Assembly: GCF_001956985.1 (NCBI RefSeq)
Contig: NZ_CP019082.1
Location: 4,402,001-4,466,000, forward strand
Source: Paludisphaera borealis
Lineage (GTDB): Bacteria > Planctomycetota > Planctomycetia > Isosphaerales > Isosphaeraceae
Direction of reading: 5' to 3'
Length of the DNA: 64,000 bases
Position 1 is the stretch's first letter. Each line of letters opens with the position of its first letter. Of this stretch, positions 54,035 to 63,349 are shown piece after piece. Under the pieces are notes generated by a model, which made no database searches, was not told the DNA's origin, and worked only from the letters and a program-made list of their open reading frames with translations. The position numbers and the translations under genes are program-made.

Positions 54035-55120
54035 TCAAACGTCCGTCATCTTGATCAACCGTCGCTCACGGCTGGATTGGTAGATCGCCTGAACGAGCGC
54101 CACGACGCGGCGGCCGGCCTCGCCCGTGACGGCGGGGGGGCGATCGGACAGGATGGCATCCAGGAAATCGTGGATCTGAAGTTGGTGGTAATGCGTGACG
54201 GCGTCGAGCGAGGCGAACCGGGCGCGGTCCTCGGCCTGGAACGCGGCGAGGCGGTCCTCCTCGCCGGGGACGGTCCAGAGGTCGTTGAGGGGCGGCTCGG
54301 CGATCGGGGTGACGCCGGCGATGAAGGTTGCGCCGCGGTCGGTCTCGACGCCGATCGACGCGCCGGAGTCGCCGTGGAGGTGGATCTTGGCGTGGATTCC
54401 GGGCTTCTGCGCCAGGCTTGAGACGATCGACCCCAGGCCCCCGCGGCGGAACATGAGGACGGCGACGGCCGTGTCCTCGACCTCGACATAGGGGTGGTTG
54501 ACGTTGGCGGCGAACCCGCAGACCTCCTCGACCTCGTCGTCCATCAGCCAGGTGAGCAGGTCGAGCATGTGGGGCGACTGGTTCATGAGCACGCCGCCCC
54601 CCTCGGCGTCCCACCGGCCGCGCCAGGGGTCGGACTGGTAGTACGCCTGATCGCGCCAGCTATACATGGTGAAGACGCCGATCGCCGGGCGGCCGATCTT
54701 GCCCTCGGCCACGGCCTGCTTCATGCGGCGGACCGGCTCATACCACCGTCGCTGGCTGATGACCCCGAGCTTGACGCCCCCCTCGCGGGCCGCGGCGAGC
54801 ATGGCGTCGCAGTCTTCCAGGCTCGCGGCCAGGGGCTTCTCGACCAGGACGTGGACCCCCGCGCGGGCCGCGACGACAGCCGGCGCGGCGTGCAGCGGGT
54901 GCGGCGTACCGATCAAAATCGCCTGCGGTCTGGATTCCTCGATCATCGCCGCGACGTCCGTGAACGGCGCGACGCCGTACCGCGCGGCGAACGCCTCGGC
55001 CCGACCTCGGTCCGAGTCGCATACCGCCACGAACTCCGATTCGGACAGATTCGCAAGCGCCTGCGCGTGTATGCCGCCGACCTTCCCGCAGCCGACCAGG
55101 GCCGTACGGACGCGTGCCAT
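54035..55120 (-). CDS. Gfo/Idh/MocA-family oxidoreductase
   Basis: 361 residues. N-terminal Rossmann fold with ALVGCGKVGGIHAQAL (GxGxxG-like dinucleotide motif) and the conserved VLVEKPLA motif (E and K near residue 95). The C-terminal beta-sheet domain has GGGVLMNQSPHMLDLLTWLM, where the His region lies at the active site. It likely uses NAD(P)H on a sugar or inositol. The start at 55120 gives MARVRTALVGCG directly before the Rossmann motif. Sugar-oxidoreductase families are expanded in planctomycetes; substrate unknown. Confidence 0.9.
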   Translation of the reverse strand: MARVRTALVGCGKVGGIHAQALANLSESEFVAVCDSDRGRAEAFAARYGVAPFTDVAAMIEESRPQAILIGTPHPLHAAPAVVAARAGVHVLVEKPLAASLEDCDAMLAAAREGGVKLGVISQRRWYEPVRRMKQAVAEGKIGRPAIGVFTMYSWRDQAYYQSDPWRGRWDAEGGGVLMNQSPHMLDLLTWLMDDEVEEVCGFAANVNHPYVEVEDTAVAVLMFRRGGLGSIVSSLAQKPGIHAKIHLHGDSGASIGVETDRGATFIAGVTPIAEPPLNDLWTVPGEEDRLAAFQAEDRARFASLDAVTHYHQLQIHDFLDAILSDRPPAVTGEAGRRVVALVQAIYQSSRERRLIKMTDV

Positions 55121-55540
55121 CAGACGGGCCTCCCGAGCCGACCCGCGCGCGGCGTCCGGCGGATTTGCCACGAAGCCCGACCGATGCGGCCGCGCCCTCG
55201 TCCCAGAGAGGCTACCAGCATCCGGCCCGCTCCCGCAAGAATCCTCCGTGTTCCCCGGGACGCCCCACCCTCGACGCTGCGACGCCCGGCCTCGCCGGCG
55301 TTTTCGGCGTGCGACACCCCGCCCCGGCGACCTCGAGGCACCGGGCCTTGCGCCGCGCGCCCAGCCCTCTCCGTCGGCACTGCGACGCCCCGGGCGGCCC
55401 GCGTCCTTACTTAGGTGGGGGGCAGCCGGCCGGTTCGGCATGAGAAATGCATTGTGAATGCCCGGGAATGACTCGACAGTCCCCGGGCAGGCGGACCGAA
55501 CTCTACGAAAACGAGCGGAACCGGAGGAAGGGGCGAGCGA
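55121..55540. other. Divergent intergenic region with no supportable gene
   Basis: 420 bp of very GC-rich sequence between the oxidoreductase and kaiB. Overlapping open frames run through it on both strands, but none has a ribosome site or protein-like composition. The promoter of the kai operon should be near 55400-55520. Confidence 0.45.
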
Positions 55541-55849
55541 GTGACTAAGTACACGATCAAGCTGTACGTGACGGGCCGGACTCCGCGCGCCGAGCACGCG
55601 ATCGCGAATCTTCGGCGGATCTGCGAGGAGGAGCTTTCCGGACGTTACGACCTGCTCGTCATCGACGTGCTGGAGCTTCCCCAGTTGGCGGAGGACGAGA
55701 AGATCCTCGCCACGCCGACCGTCGTCAAGGAGCTTCCCGTACCGATCCGCCGGATCATTGGCGACCTTTCCGACAAGGAACGCGTCCTGCTCGGGCTGGA
55801 CCTTCGTCCCGCCTCGGACGCCGACGGTCGCGGAGAGGAAGAGGTATGA
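55541..55849 (+). CDS. kaiB: KaiB-like clock protein
   Basis: 102 residues. [20 protein letters not shown] and [20 protein letters not shown], then [20 protein letters not shown], are the KaiB family landmarks (a thioredoxin-like fold that switches fold to bind the KaiC CI ring). The GTG start is preceded by GGAGGAAGGGGCGAGCGA. Its stop overlaps the kaiC start by four bases (ATGA). In cyanobacteria KaiB binds the KaiC ring and sequesters KaiA. There is no kaiA here, so its function is that of the KaiB-KaiC systems of other bacteria. Confidence 0.93.
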   Translation: MTKYTIKLYVTGRTPRAEHAIANLRRICEEELSGRYDLLVIDVLELPQLAEDEKILATPTVVKELPVPIRRIIGDLSDKERVLLGLDLRPASDADGRGEEEV

Positions 55850-57381
55850 CTCGACAAACCGAATTGAATCCGCCAGCCTTCCCCAAGCTGGCGACCCACA
55901 TCGAAGGGTTCGACCTCATCGCGCTGGGGGGCCTTCCCGAGGGGAGGTCGACGCTGCTGTCAGGGACGTCGGGCAGCTCGAAGACGGTCTTCGCCGCCCA
56001 GTTCCTGGCCGCCGGCATCATGCGCTGCGGCGAGTCCGGCGTCTTCATCACGTTCGAGGAGGATCCCGAAGACATCCGCCACAACATGATCGGCTTCGGG
56101 TGGGACATCGCGACCTGGGAGAACGAGGGGCGCTGGGCGTTCGTCGACGCCTCGCCGCAGCCCGGCGACCCGCACATCACGGCCGGGGGATACGACCTGG
56201 GCGCGCTGCTCGCCCGGATCGAGCACGGCGTCAAGAAGGTCGGCGCCCGCCGCGTCGTGCTCGATTCGCTGGGCGGGGTCTTCGCGCAGCTCGACGACGA
56301 CGCGACGATCCGCCGCGAGCTGTTCCGCATCTCGAAGGCGCTTCGCAAGCTGGGCGTCACCTCGGTGATCACGGCGGAGCGCGTCGAGGAGCACGGGCCG
56401 ATCTCGCGGTACGGGGTCGAGGAATTCGTCTCCGACAACGTCGTCGTCCTCCGCAACATGCTCCAGGAGGAAGTCCGGAGGCGGACCGTGGAGATCCTCA
56501 AGTTCCGGGGCGCCAACCACCAGAAGGGCGAGTGGCCGTTCACGATCGTGCCCGGCCACGGCGTGGTCGTGATCCCGCTCTCCGCCCTGGAGTTGAAGCA
56601 GAAATCGTCCGACGCGCGGATCAGCTCCGGCAGCCCCGAGCTGGACCTCATGTGCGGCGGCGGCTTCTTCCGCGACTCGATCGTCCTGATCTCGGGGCCG
56701 ACCGGCACGGGTAAGACGCTGATCACCACCGAGTTCCTCGCCGGGGGCGACAAGGCGGGCGAGCGCTGCCTGCTGTTCGCCTTCGAGGAGAGCCGCGAGC
56801 AGCTGGTGCGGAACGCGAGCGGCTGGGGGGTCGACTTCGCCAGGATGGAGGCCGAGGGCCGTCTCAAGGTCGTCTGCACCTATCCCGAGGCCGCGGCCCT
56901 GGAGGACCACCTGATCCACCTGAAGCGGGAGATCGAGCAGTTCAAGCCCAGCCGCCTGGCGGTCGACAGCCTCTCGGCGCTGGAGCGGGTCGCGCCGGTC
57001 AAGAGCTTCCGCGAGTTCGTCATCGGCCTGGTCTCGTTCGTGAAGCACCAGGAGATCCCCGGCCTTTTCACCGCCACGACGTCGTCGCTGCTCGGGGGCG
57101 ACTCGATCACCGAGACGCACCTGTCGACCATCACCGATTCGATCATCCTGCTGCGGTATGTCGAGATGCACGGAGACATGCGCCGGGGGCTGACCGTGCT
57201 GAAGATGCGGGGCTCGAGGCACGACAAGCAGATCCGCGAGTTCACGATCGACAGCCAGGGCATGCACATCGGCCAGCCGTTCCGCGAGCTGTCGGGCATC
57301 CTCTCGGGGAACTTCCGGCGGTTCCCGATCAACGTCGGCTCCGGGCAAGGCGACGGCGCCCAGGCCTCGGATCCCGACTGA
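55846..57381 (+). CDS. kaiC: KaiC-like circadian ATPase/kinase
   Basis: 511 residues, full length for KaiC, with two RecA-like domains. CI Walker A is GTSGSSKT (residues 40-47; the usual GTSGTGKT has Gly where S45 is here). CII Walker A is GPTGTGKT near residue 284. The catalytic Glu pairs FEED (CI) and FEES (CII) are kept. The phosphorylation sites are intact: T422, S427 and T428 in [13 protein letters not shown], matching T426/S431/T432 of Synechococcus KaiC. The C-terminal tail ([19 protein letters not shown]) is present. Autokinase cycling is thus possible; whether a 24-h clock runs without KaiA is unknown. Confidence 0.95.
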   Translation: MTRQTELNPPAFPKLATHIEGFDLIALGGLPEGRSTLLSGTSGSSKTVFAAQFLAAGIMRCGESGVFITFEEDPEDIRHNMIGFGWDIATWENEGRWAFVDASPQPGDPHITAGGYDLGALLARIEHGVKKVGARRVVLDSLGGVFAQLDDDATIRRELFRISKALRKLGVTSVITAERVEEHGPISRYGVEEFVSDNVVVLRNMLQEEVRRRTVEILKFRGANHQKGEWPFTIVPGHGVVVIPLSALELKQKSSDARISSGSPELDLMCGGGFFRDSIVLISGPTGTGKTLITTEFLAGGDKAGERCLLFAFEESREQLVRNASGWGVDFARMEAEGRLKVVCTYPEAAALEDHLIHLKREIEQFKPSRLAVDSLSALERVAPVKSFREFVIGLVSFVKHQEIPGLFTATTSSLLGGDSITETHLSTITDSIILLRYVEMHGDMRRGLTVLKMRGSRHDKQIREFTIDSQGMHIGQPFRELSGILSGNFRRFPINVGSGQGDGAQASDPD

Positions 57382-57403
57382 TGGCCCGGTTAAGGATGTT
57401 CCC

Positions 57404-59281
57404 ATGAAGAATCGACCCGACGACGGGCGCGGACCGTTTTCGCGGTCCGCGCCCGCCCCGCCCGATCGGGAGCGGGACGACGAGGAGTGCTTCCGCGCGC
57501 TGGTCGAGGCCGGTGCCGACGCGGTCCTCGTCGTGCACCGCGACGGGGTCATCGGCTTCGCCAACCCCGCCGCGGGCGCCTTGCTGGGCCACGCCCCGGA
57601 GCGCCTGGAGGGGCAGCCCTTCGGCGTCCCGGTCGTGCCGGGCGAGACCACCGAGATCGACGTGCCGCGGGCCGACGGGACGGTGCGCGTCGCCGAGATG
57701 CGGACGGCCTCGACGTCCTGGCGCGGCGAGCCGGCCTTCGTGGCGGCCCTCCGCGACGTCACCGAGAGGAGGCAGGCCGAGGAGGCCGCGCGCGAGGCGA
57801 ACGCCACCCTGCGGAGCTTCTATGAGGCCTCGTCGATGATGATGGGCGTCGTCGAGCTGATCGGCGACGAGGTGATCCACGTCTCGTCGAACGCCGCCGC
57901 CGTCCATTTCTTCGGCGACCCCGACGAGGTCGTCGACGGCCTGGGCCGCGGGCAGGGCGTCCTCCTCGAGGTCCTCGCCGGCTGGATCGCCCACTACCGC
58001 GAGGCGAGGCGGTCCGGCTCGCCGGCCCGCTTCGAGTACGCCCACGACGCGCCCGGGGGGCGGACTTGGCTGTCGGTCACAGTCGGCTACATCGGCCTCA
58101 CGCCCTCGGGACGCCTCCAGTTCTCGCTCGTGGCCGACGACGTCACGGAGCGCCGTCAGGCCGAGGAGGCGCTGCGCGAGGCCGACCGTCGCAAGGACGA
58201 ATTCCTCGCGATGCTGGCCCACGAGCTGCGCAACCCGCTGGCCGCCGTCAGCAACGCCGTGCAGCTCGCGCTGCGGGCCTCGGACGCCGACAGCCGCGCG
58301 TGGAGCCACGAGGTCATCCGGCGGCAGTGCACGCACCTCGCCGGCCTGATCGACGACCTGCTCGACGTCTCGCGGATCAGCCAGGGTAAGATCCGCCTCC
58401 GCACCAGCTCCCTCGACGCCTCGGACGTCCTCCGCAACGCCGTCGAGGCCGTCCGCCCCCTCATGCAGGAGCGCGGCCACTCGCTCGAGACGTCGATCGG
58501 CCCCGGGCTCCTGCTCGACGCCGACCCCACCCGGCTCGAGCAGATCGTCGTGAACCTGCTCGCCAACGCCGCCAAGTACACCGAGCCCGGCGGCCTCATC
58601 CGGCTGACCGCCCTGCGCGACGGGGATGAGGCGACGATCGCGGTGCGCGACACCGGCATCGGCATCGACGCCGCCATGCTGCCCCGCGTCTTCGAGCCCT
58701 TTACGCAGGCCGAGGTCTCCATCGATCGCAGCCGGGGCGGCCTGGGGATCGGCCTGACCCTCGTCCAGACGCTGACCGAGATGCACGGCGGCCGCGTGTC
58801 GGCTACTAGCGACGGGCCGGGGCGCGGCAGCGAGTTCGTCGTCCGCCTGCCGGCCCTGCTCACGACCGACGACCGGCCGTCCCCCTCGAAGGCCCCCGAG
58901 CCGCCGCCAGGGCGCCTCGTCCGCGTCCTCGTCGTCGACGACAACCGCGACGCCGCCGAGCTGACTGCGGCGCTGCTCGCCGCCGAGCGGCACGAGGTCC
59001 GTTGCGTCTACGACGGGAATTCGGCCCTGGAGGCGTTCCGCGCGTTCCGCCCCGACGTCGTCCTCCTGGACATCGGGCTGCCCGGCATGGACGGCTACCA
59101 GGTGGCCGAGGCCATCCGCGGGTCTTCCCCGGGGGCGCCGCTCCTCGTAGCGGTCTCGGGGTACGGCGAGGACGAGGCCCGCCACCGCTCCCGGGCCGCC
59201 GGCTGCGCCCACCACCTGGTCAAGCCCGTCGACATCGACGCCCTGCTCGCGATCGTCCGGGCCGCGAACCCGGACCCCTGA
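57404..59281 (+). CDS. Hybrid histidine kinase (PAS-PAS-HisKA-HATPase-REC)
   Basis: 625 residues, no membrane segments. Two PAS domains at about 25-125 and 136-250 (FANPAAGALLGHAPERLEG; a GRTWLSVTVGYIGLTPSGRL region ends the second), HisKA with phospho-His H273 in FLAMLAHELRNPLAA, HATPase with NLLANAAKYTEPGG and DTGIGIDAAM, and a C-terminal receiver (about 505-622) with phospho-Asp D556 (VLLDIGLPGMDGYQ). It starts 22 bp after kaiC and is surely in the same operon. It is the likely output partner of KaiC, taking the place of SasA/CikA. That role is inferred from order. Confidence 0.92.
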   Translation: MKNRPDDGRGPFSRSAPAPPDRERDDEECFRALVEAGADAVLVVHRDGVIGFANPAAGALLGHAPERLEGQPFGVPVVPGETTEIDVPRADGTVRVAEMRTASTSWRGEPAFVAALRDVTERRQAEEAAREANATLRSFYEASSMMMGVVELIGDEVIHVSSNAAAVHFFGDPDEVVDGLGRGQGVLLEVLAGWIAHYREARRSGSPARFEYAHDAPGGRTWLSVTVGYIGLTPSGRLQFSLVADDVTERRQAEEALREADRRKDEFLAMLAHELRNPLAAVSNAVQLALRASDADSRAWSHEVIRRQCTHLAGLIDDLLDVSRISQGKIRLRTSSLDASDVLRNAVEAVRPLMQERGHSLETSIGPGLLLDADPTRLEQIVVNLLANAAKYTEPGGLIRLTALRDGDEATIAVRDTGIGIDAAMLPRVFEPFTQAEVSIDRSRGGLGIGLTLVQTLTEMHGGRVSATSDGPGRGSEFVVRLPALLTTDDRPSPSKAPEPPPGRLVRVLVVDDNRDAAELTAALLAAERHEVRCVYDGNSALEAFRAFRPDVVLLDIGLPGMDGYQVAEAIRGSSPGAPLLVAVSGYGEDEARHRSRAAGCAHHLVKPVDIDALLAIVRAANPDP

Positions 59282-59291
59282 GCCGCGCGGC

Positions 59292-60200
59292 TTATCGGTC
59301 GCCTCCCGGGAAGTACTTGGCGGTGATCGCGCGGAGGAAGGCGAGCGACTCGGCCATCTCGTCCAGGCCGTTCATGCCGTCCTCGATGCTGACCCAGCCT
59401 CGGTATTCGTTGTCGGCGAGGATGCCGAAGATCGCGTCGTAGTCGTTCAACCCCTTGCCGGTCACGCCGTGCCGCAGGTCGGCCGAATAGCCGAGTGTGC
59501 CGTCGGTCTGGCGGAGCCCTTCGAGCGTCGCCCCCTCGGCCAGATACCGGTCGCTGGCGTGCATGCTCACGACCCGGTCGGCCACCTCGCGGAGCAGCTC
59601 GATCGGGTCGTCGCCGGCCACGATCGCGTTCGACGGGTCGTACTGCACGCCGAAGTGGTCGCGGTCGGCCACGGCGGCCAGCAGCTCCAGGAAGACGTCC
59701 TTCTTCTGGGCGAACTCGGGGTACTTCCAGAAGCCGTCCTTGTAGTGGTTTTCGATGCCCAGGACGATGTCGTGCTCGCGGGCGACGGGGAGGACCGCTT
59801 CGATGCACTCGACGACCCAGGCGATCCCTTGCTCGCGGCCGACCTCGGGATAGCGCTGGCCGGAGAGGACCCGGCAGACGGCCCGCGCCCCCCCGAGCCG
59901 GCGCGTGACCGCGATCCGCTCGACCTGGCGGTCGACGGCCCGCTTCCGGCCGTCGGCGTCGGGGTTGGTGAAGTCGGGCGAGCAGCAGAGCATCGGCATC
60001 GCGAAGCCCGCCCCGGCGATCGCCTCGCCCACGCGGTCGATGTAGGAGTCGTCCAGGCTTGTGAAGAACCCGTCGTACATCTCCAGCCCGTCGGCGTCGA
60101 GCGACTTGGCCATCTCGATCCAGTCGAACACCGACATCGACCGGTCGCCCGCAATCTGATCGATGTAACACTTCGGAAACGCGGCGAGCTTCAGGGACAT
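59292..60200 (-). CDS. Xylose-isomerase-like TIM barrel sugar phosphate isomerase/epimerase
   Basis: 302 residues. The AP-endonuclease-2/IolE-like TIM barrel shows MAKSLDADGLEMYDGFFTSL, VLGIENHYKDGFWKYPEFAQ (metal-binding Glu), FGVQYDPSNAIVAGDDPIEL and the final GWVSIEDGMNGLDEM. It should isomerise or epimerise a sugar or inositol derivative with a divalent metal; the substrate is unknown. It is followed downstream on the other strand by the hybrid kinase stop and precedes the heme-binding gene's end by about 15 bp on the same strand. Confidence 0.9.
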   Translation of the reverse strand: MSLKLAAFPKCYIDQIAGDRSMSVFDWIEMAKSLDADGLEMYDGFFTSLDDSYIDRVGEAIAGAGFAMPMLCCSPDFTNPDADGRKRAVDRQVERIAVTRRLGGARAVCRVLSGQRYPEVGREQGIAWVVECIEAVLPVAREHDIVLGIENHYKDGFWKYPEFAQKKDVFLELLAAVADRDHFGVQYDPSNAIVAGDDPIELLREVADRVVSMHASDRYLAEGATLEGLRQTDGTLGYSADLRHGVTGKGLNDYDAIFGILADNEYRGWVSIEDGMNGLDEMAESLAFLRAITAKYFPGGDR

Positions 60201-60214
60201 AGCGGAGATCTCGC

Positions 60215-63200
60215 TTACTTGCAGGCCTTGAGGAACGCGACCAGATCGACGAGTTCCTGGGTCGTTAACTGTTGATCCAATCCGGCGGGCATGATGGAGA
60301 CGGTGCTGGGGCGGATTTCCTCGACGTCGGCGCGGGCGACGCGGGTTTGCTGGTTGGCGCCGGTGATCAGGACCAGCTCGTCGGACGTTTCGTTGCGCAA
60401 GAGGCCGTTGATCACTTTGCCGTCGGTGGTGGCGAGGACGACCGGCTCGAAGCTGCGGATCAGGCTGGCGCTCGGGTAGACGATGGCTTCGAGGAGGTCG
60501 CGTTCGGAGCGGACGCCGCCGACCTTGGTGAGGTCGGGGCCGACGTCGCCGCCTCGATAGCCGATGGCGTGGCAGGTGAAGCAGGCGGCCTTCTCGCCGT
60601 GGAACACGAGCTGGCCCCGCCGGACGTCCCCCTCGGCGACCTTGGCGAGCAAGGCGTCGACGCGGGCGTTCTGCTTGGCGGCGTCGGCGTTGAGCCGGGC
60701 GTAAAGCCCCTCGGCGGCCTTCCTGGTCTCGGGGCCGAACTTGGCGAGGTGCAGCTTGAGCGCGTCGATCCGCAGGCTGCCGATCGCCGACGACTCGCCC
60801 AGCGTCTTCACCAGCCGGACCCCCAGGGCGTCGTCGGTCGCGGCGTCGAAGGCCGCGAGCAGGCGGTCGACTTCGAGCGGCCCGGCCTTCCGGAGCGACT
60901 CGGCCAGCGCGCCGAGTTGGGACGCATCAAGCTTTGCCATCGTGATGACTTCGGCCGCGAGCACCCGGGTCGCGACCGAATTCGCCGGGTCGAGCCGGCC
61001 GAGCAGGAAGGCGAAGGCCGGGGGATCGATCTTAGGCAGGCCGCCGGGGACGGCTGCGAGGGCTTCGAGCCGGGCGTCGGCGGGGGCCGACTCGCGGCCG
61101 GCGATCGCCAGGAGCGGGGCCGTCAGCGCGGCGCCCTTGTCGGCGGGGACGGCCAGGGCCCGGGCGGTCGAAACCGCCTGACGGGCGAGGTCGGCGTCGG
61201 GGCCGGCCAGGATCGCGGCCAGGGCCGAAATCCAAGCAGCCGGCGCGTCCTTCAAGCCGGACTGGGCGACGGCCTTCAGGGCGATGCGCTTCCCCCCGTT
61301 GCCGACCTCGGTCCCGTGGGCGAGCAGCGTCTCGGTCAACAGCTTCTGGACGGCCGGCGTCCCGCCGAACCGGGCGAGCTGGCGCTCCAGGGCGGCCCGG
61401 TCGGCCTCGCTTAGATCGCCGCTCTTCAACTGGCCCTGGAAGAAGCCGGCGACGGTCTCGGCCCACTCGGGATGGCGGCCGACGATCCACGAGGCCGTCT
61501 CCTTCAGATCCGGGTTCGCGTCGGTCAAGAGCGCGACGGCCAGCTTGGGGTCGAGGCCGCCGCCGTCCATCTGATCGATCGCCGTCAGGGCCGCCTTCTT
61601 GACGGCGACGTTCGGCGACTTCAGCCCCTCGGCCGTCCCTTTCGGATCGGCGATATCGATCAACGCATAGGTGAGCGAGTGCGTCAAGATAGGATCACTC
61701 GACTCATGAATCGCGTCGAGCAGGATCGGTACGACCGTCCTGTCGCCGATCCGCCCCAGGGCCTCGGCCGCGACCCGGCGGTTGGCGGTCGAGTCGCCTT
61801 TGAGCAAGGCCGTCAGTGCGGAAACCGCGCCCGCGTCGCGGGTCAGGCTGGCGACGTGGGCGGCGGCCTGGCGGACGGTCTCTTCGGGGTCGACCAGAGC
61901 GAGCCGGCCTAGCACGCGGGCGCCTTCGTCGTCGATCCGAGCGAGCGTCCAGACGACGTTGAGGCGGGCTTGAATCGAGCGGTTCTGCATGGCGATCACG
62001 AGCGCGGGGCGGGCGTCGTCGCCGGCGCGGGCCAGGGCGGCGACGGCGCGGCGGGCGACGGCGGGGCGGGGGTCGCCGAGCAGGGCGACAAGGTCGGCGG
62101 GCGTCCGGGTCTTCCAGTCGATCGCCAGGCCACGCGGGTCGGCGACGGGTTTTGCGTCCTTGCGGCGGACGCGGTAGACGCCGCCGAGGACATCGGGCTT
62201 GGAGAGCTGCGACGACGGGCAGCAGAGCTTGTACCAGCCGCCGGTGTCGACCACGATCAGGCTGCCGTCGGCGTCCTCGATCACGTCGGTCGGGTGGAAG
62301 TCGAGGTCGGGACTGGTGATGAAGTCTTCATCCTTGGTCTCGAACGTCGCCCCCTTGGGCTTGAGGACGTGGCGGCCGACCTTGTGGAGGTTGAAGTAGC
62401 AGGCGAAAAGGTTGTCGCGGTACTCGGCGCCGAGGGCGTCCGACTCGTACCGGGTCAGGCCGCAGGGGGCGGCGGGGCCCATGTGCAACAGGACGGGCAT
62501 CAGGTTCGGGCTGGTCCACTTGTGCGAGGGGGCGTCGAGCACGCGGTTGGTCTTGCCGTAGAGGCCGCCGTAGATCGCGTGGGCGAGGCCGTCGCGAAGG
62601 CCGCCGCCGGGCTGGTGGAAGAACGTGGTGCTGAAGATCCGCTCGCCGCCGGGGGTGAACGCGACGTCGACCGGGTTGTCCATGCCGCCGGTCATCACCG
62701 GCTCGATCCCCGAGCCGTCGGGCCGCGACCGGAAGATGTGCGCCGCCTTGGTGACGAACGGGCTCTTGCCGGGCCGCTCGTAGGTCTGCTCGGCGAACGC
62801 CCCCTTGCACCAGTAGACCCAGCCGTCGGGGCCGGCGTAGGGGCCGTGCAGGTCGTTGGCGCAGCCGGTGAGGGTCTTGCCCTGGAACCACTCGACCCGG
62901 TCGTCGGCCACGCCGTCGCCGTTGGTGTCGGTCAGCTTCCAGATGCTCGGCGGGGCCGCGACGTACAGCGAGCCGTCGAGCCACATCGTCCCCTCGGGGA
63001 ACATCATCTTGTCGGCGAAAACCGTCTGGCTCTCGTACCGGCCGTCGCCGTCCTTGTCCTCAAGCCGGACGATCCGGTGGGGCTTCTCGGCCAGTTGCTT
63101 CTCGACCTTGTCGTTCGAGCCCGACGAGTCGGCGACGTACAGCCGGCCCTCCTCATCGAAGGCCGCCGTGATCGGCCGGTCGACCAGCGGCGGGCCGGCG

Positions 63201-63349
63201 ATCCGCTCGATCGTGAACCCCTCCGGCACCTTGAGGTTCCGCGCCTTGACAGGACCGTCCGCCCCCCAAGTCGACTGCCAGCCGATCAAAATCGTCATGA
63301 TTCCGACAACGAGCCCATCCGGAATTCGAGCCGACCGTGATCGTTTCAT
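60215..63349 (-). CDS. PVC-type heme-binding dehydrogenase-like protein with HEAT repeats
   Basis: 1044 residues. Signal peptide (about 1-30, ends STWGA). Residues about 40-390 form the putative membrane-bound dehydrogenase beta-propeller (ITAAFDEEGRLYVADSSGSN; NDLHGPYAGPDGWVYWCKGA). HEAT-like helical repeats follow at about 430-700 (RRVAAEALGRIGDRTVVPIL). The C-terminal cytochrome c-like domain has CFTCHAIGYRGGDVGPDLTK with the CxxCH heme site and FEPVVLATTDGKVINGLLRN. This is a hallmark of the Planctomycetes-Verrucomicrobia group, probably oxidising sugars or alcohols in the periplasm. The ATG at 63349 starts the signal peptide. Confidence 0.93.
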   Translation of the reverse strand: MKRSRSARIPDGLVVGIMTILIGWQSTWGADGPVKARNLKVPEGFTIERIAGPPLVDRPITAAFDEEGRLYVADSSGSNDKVEKQLAEKPHRIVRLEDKDGDGRYESQTVFADKMMFPEGTMWLDGSLYVAAPPSIWKLTDTNGDGVADDRVEWFQGKTLTGCANDLHGPYAGPDGWVYWCKGAFAEQTYERPGKSPFVTKAAHIFRSRPDGSGIEPVMTGGMDNPVDVAFTPGGERIFSTTFFHQPGGGLRDGLAHAIYGGLYGKTNRVLDAPSHKWTSPNLMPVLLHMGPAAPCGLTRYESDALGAEYRDNLFACYFNLHKVGRHVLKPKGATFETKDEDFITSPDLDFHPTDVIEDADGSLIVVDTGGWYKLCCPSSQLSKPDVLGGVYRVRRKDAKPVADPRGLAIDWKTRTPADLVALLGDPRPAVARRAVAALARAGDDARPALVIAMQNRSIQARLNVVWTLARIDDEGARVLGRLALVDPEETVRQAAAHVASLTRDAGAVSALTALLKGDSTANRRVAAEALGRIGDRTVVPILLDAIHESSDPILTHSLTYALIDIADPKGTAEGLKSPNVAVKKAALTAIDQMDGGGLDPKLAVALLTDANPDLKETASWIVGRHPEWAETVAGFFQGQLKSGDLSEADRAALERQLARFGGTPAVQKLLTETLLAHGTEVGNGGKRIALKAVAQSGLKDAPAAWISALAAILAGPDADLARQAVSTARALAVPADKGAALTAPLLAIAGRESAPADARLEALAAVPGGLPKIDPPAFAFLLGRLDPANSVATRVLAAEVITMAKLDASQLGALAESLRKAGPLEVDRLLAAFDAATDDALGVRLVKTLGESSAIGSLRIDALKLHLAKFGPETRKAAEGLYARLNADAAKQNARVDALLAKVAEGDVRRGQLVFHGEKAACFTCHAIGYRGGDVGPDLTKVGGVRSERDLLEAIVYPSASLIRSFEPVVLATTDGKVINGLLRNETSDELVLITGANQQTRVARADVEEIRPSTVSIMPAGLDQQLTTQELVDLVAFLKACK

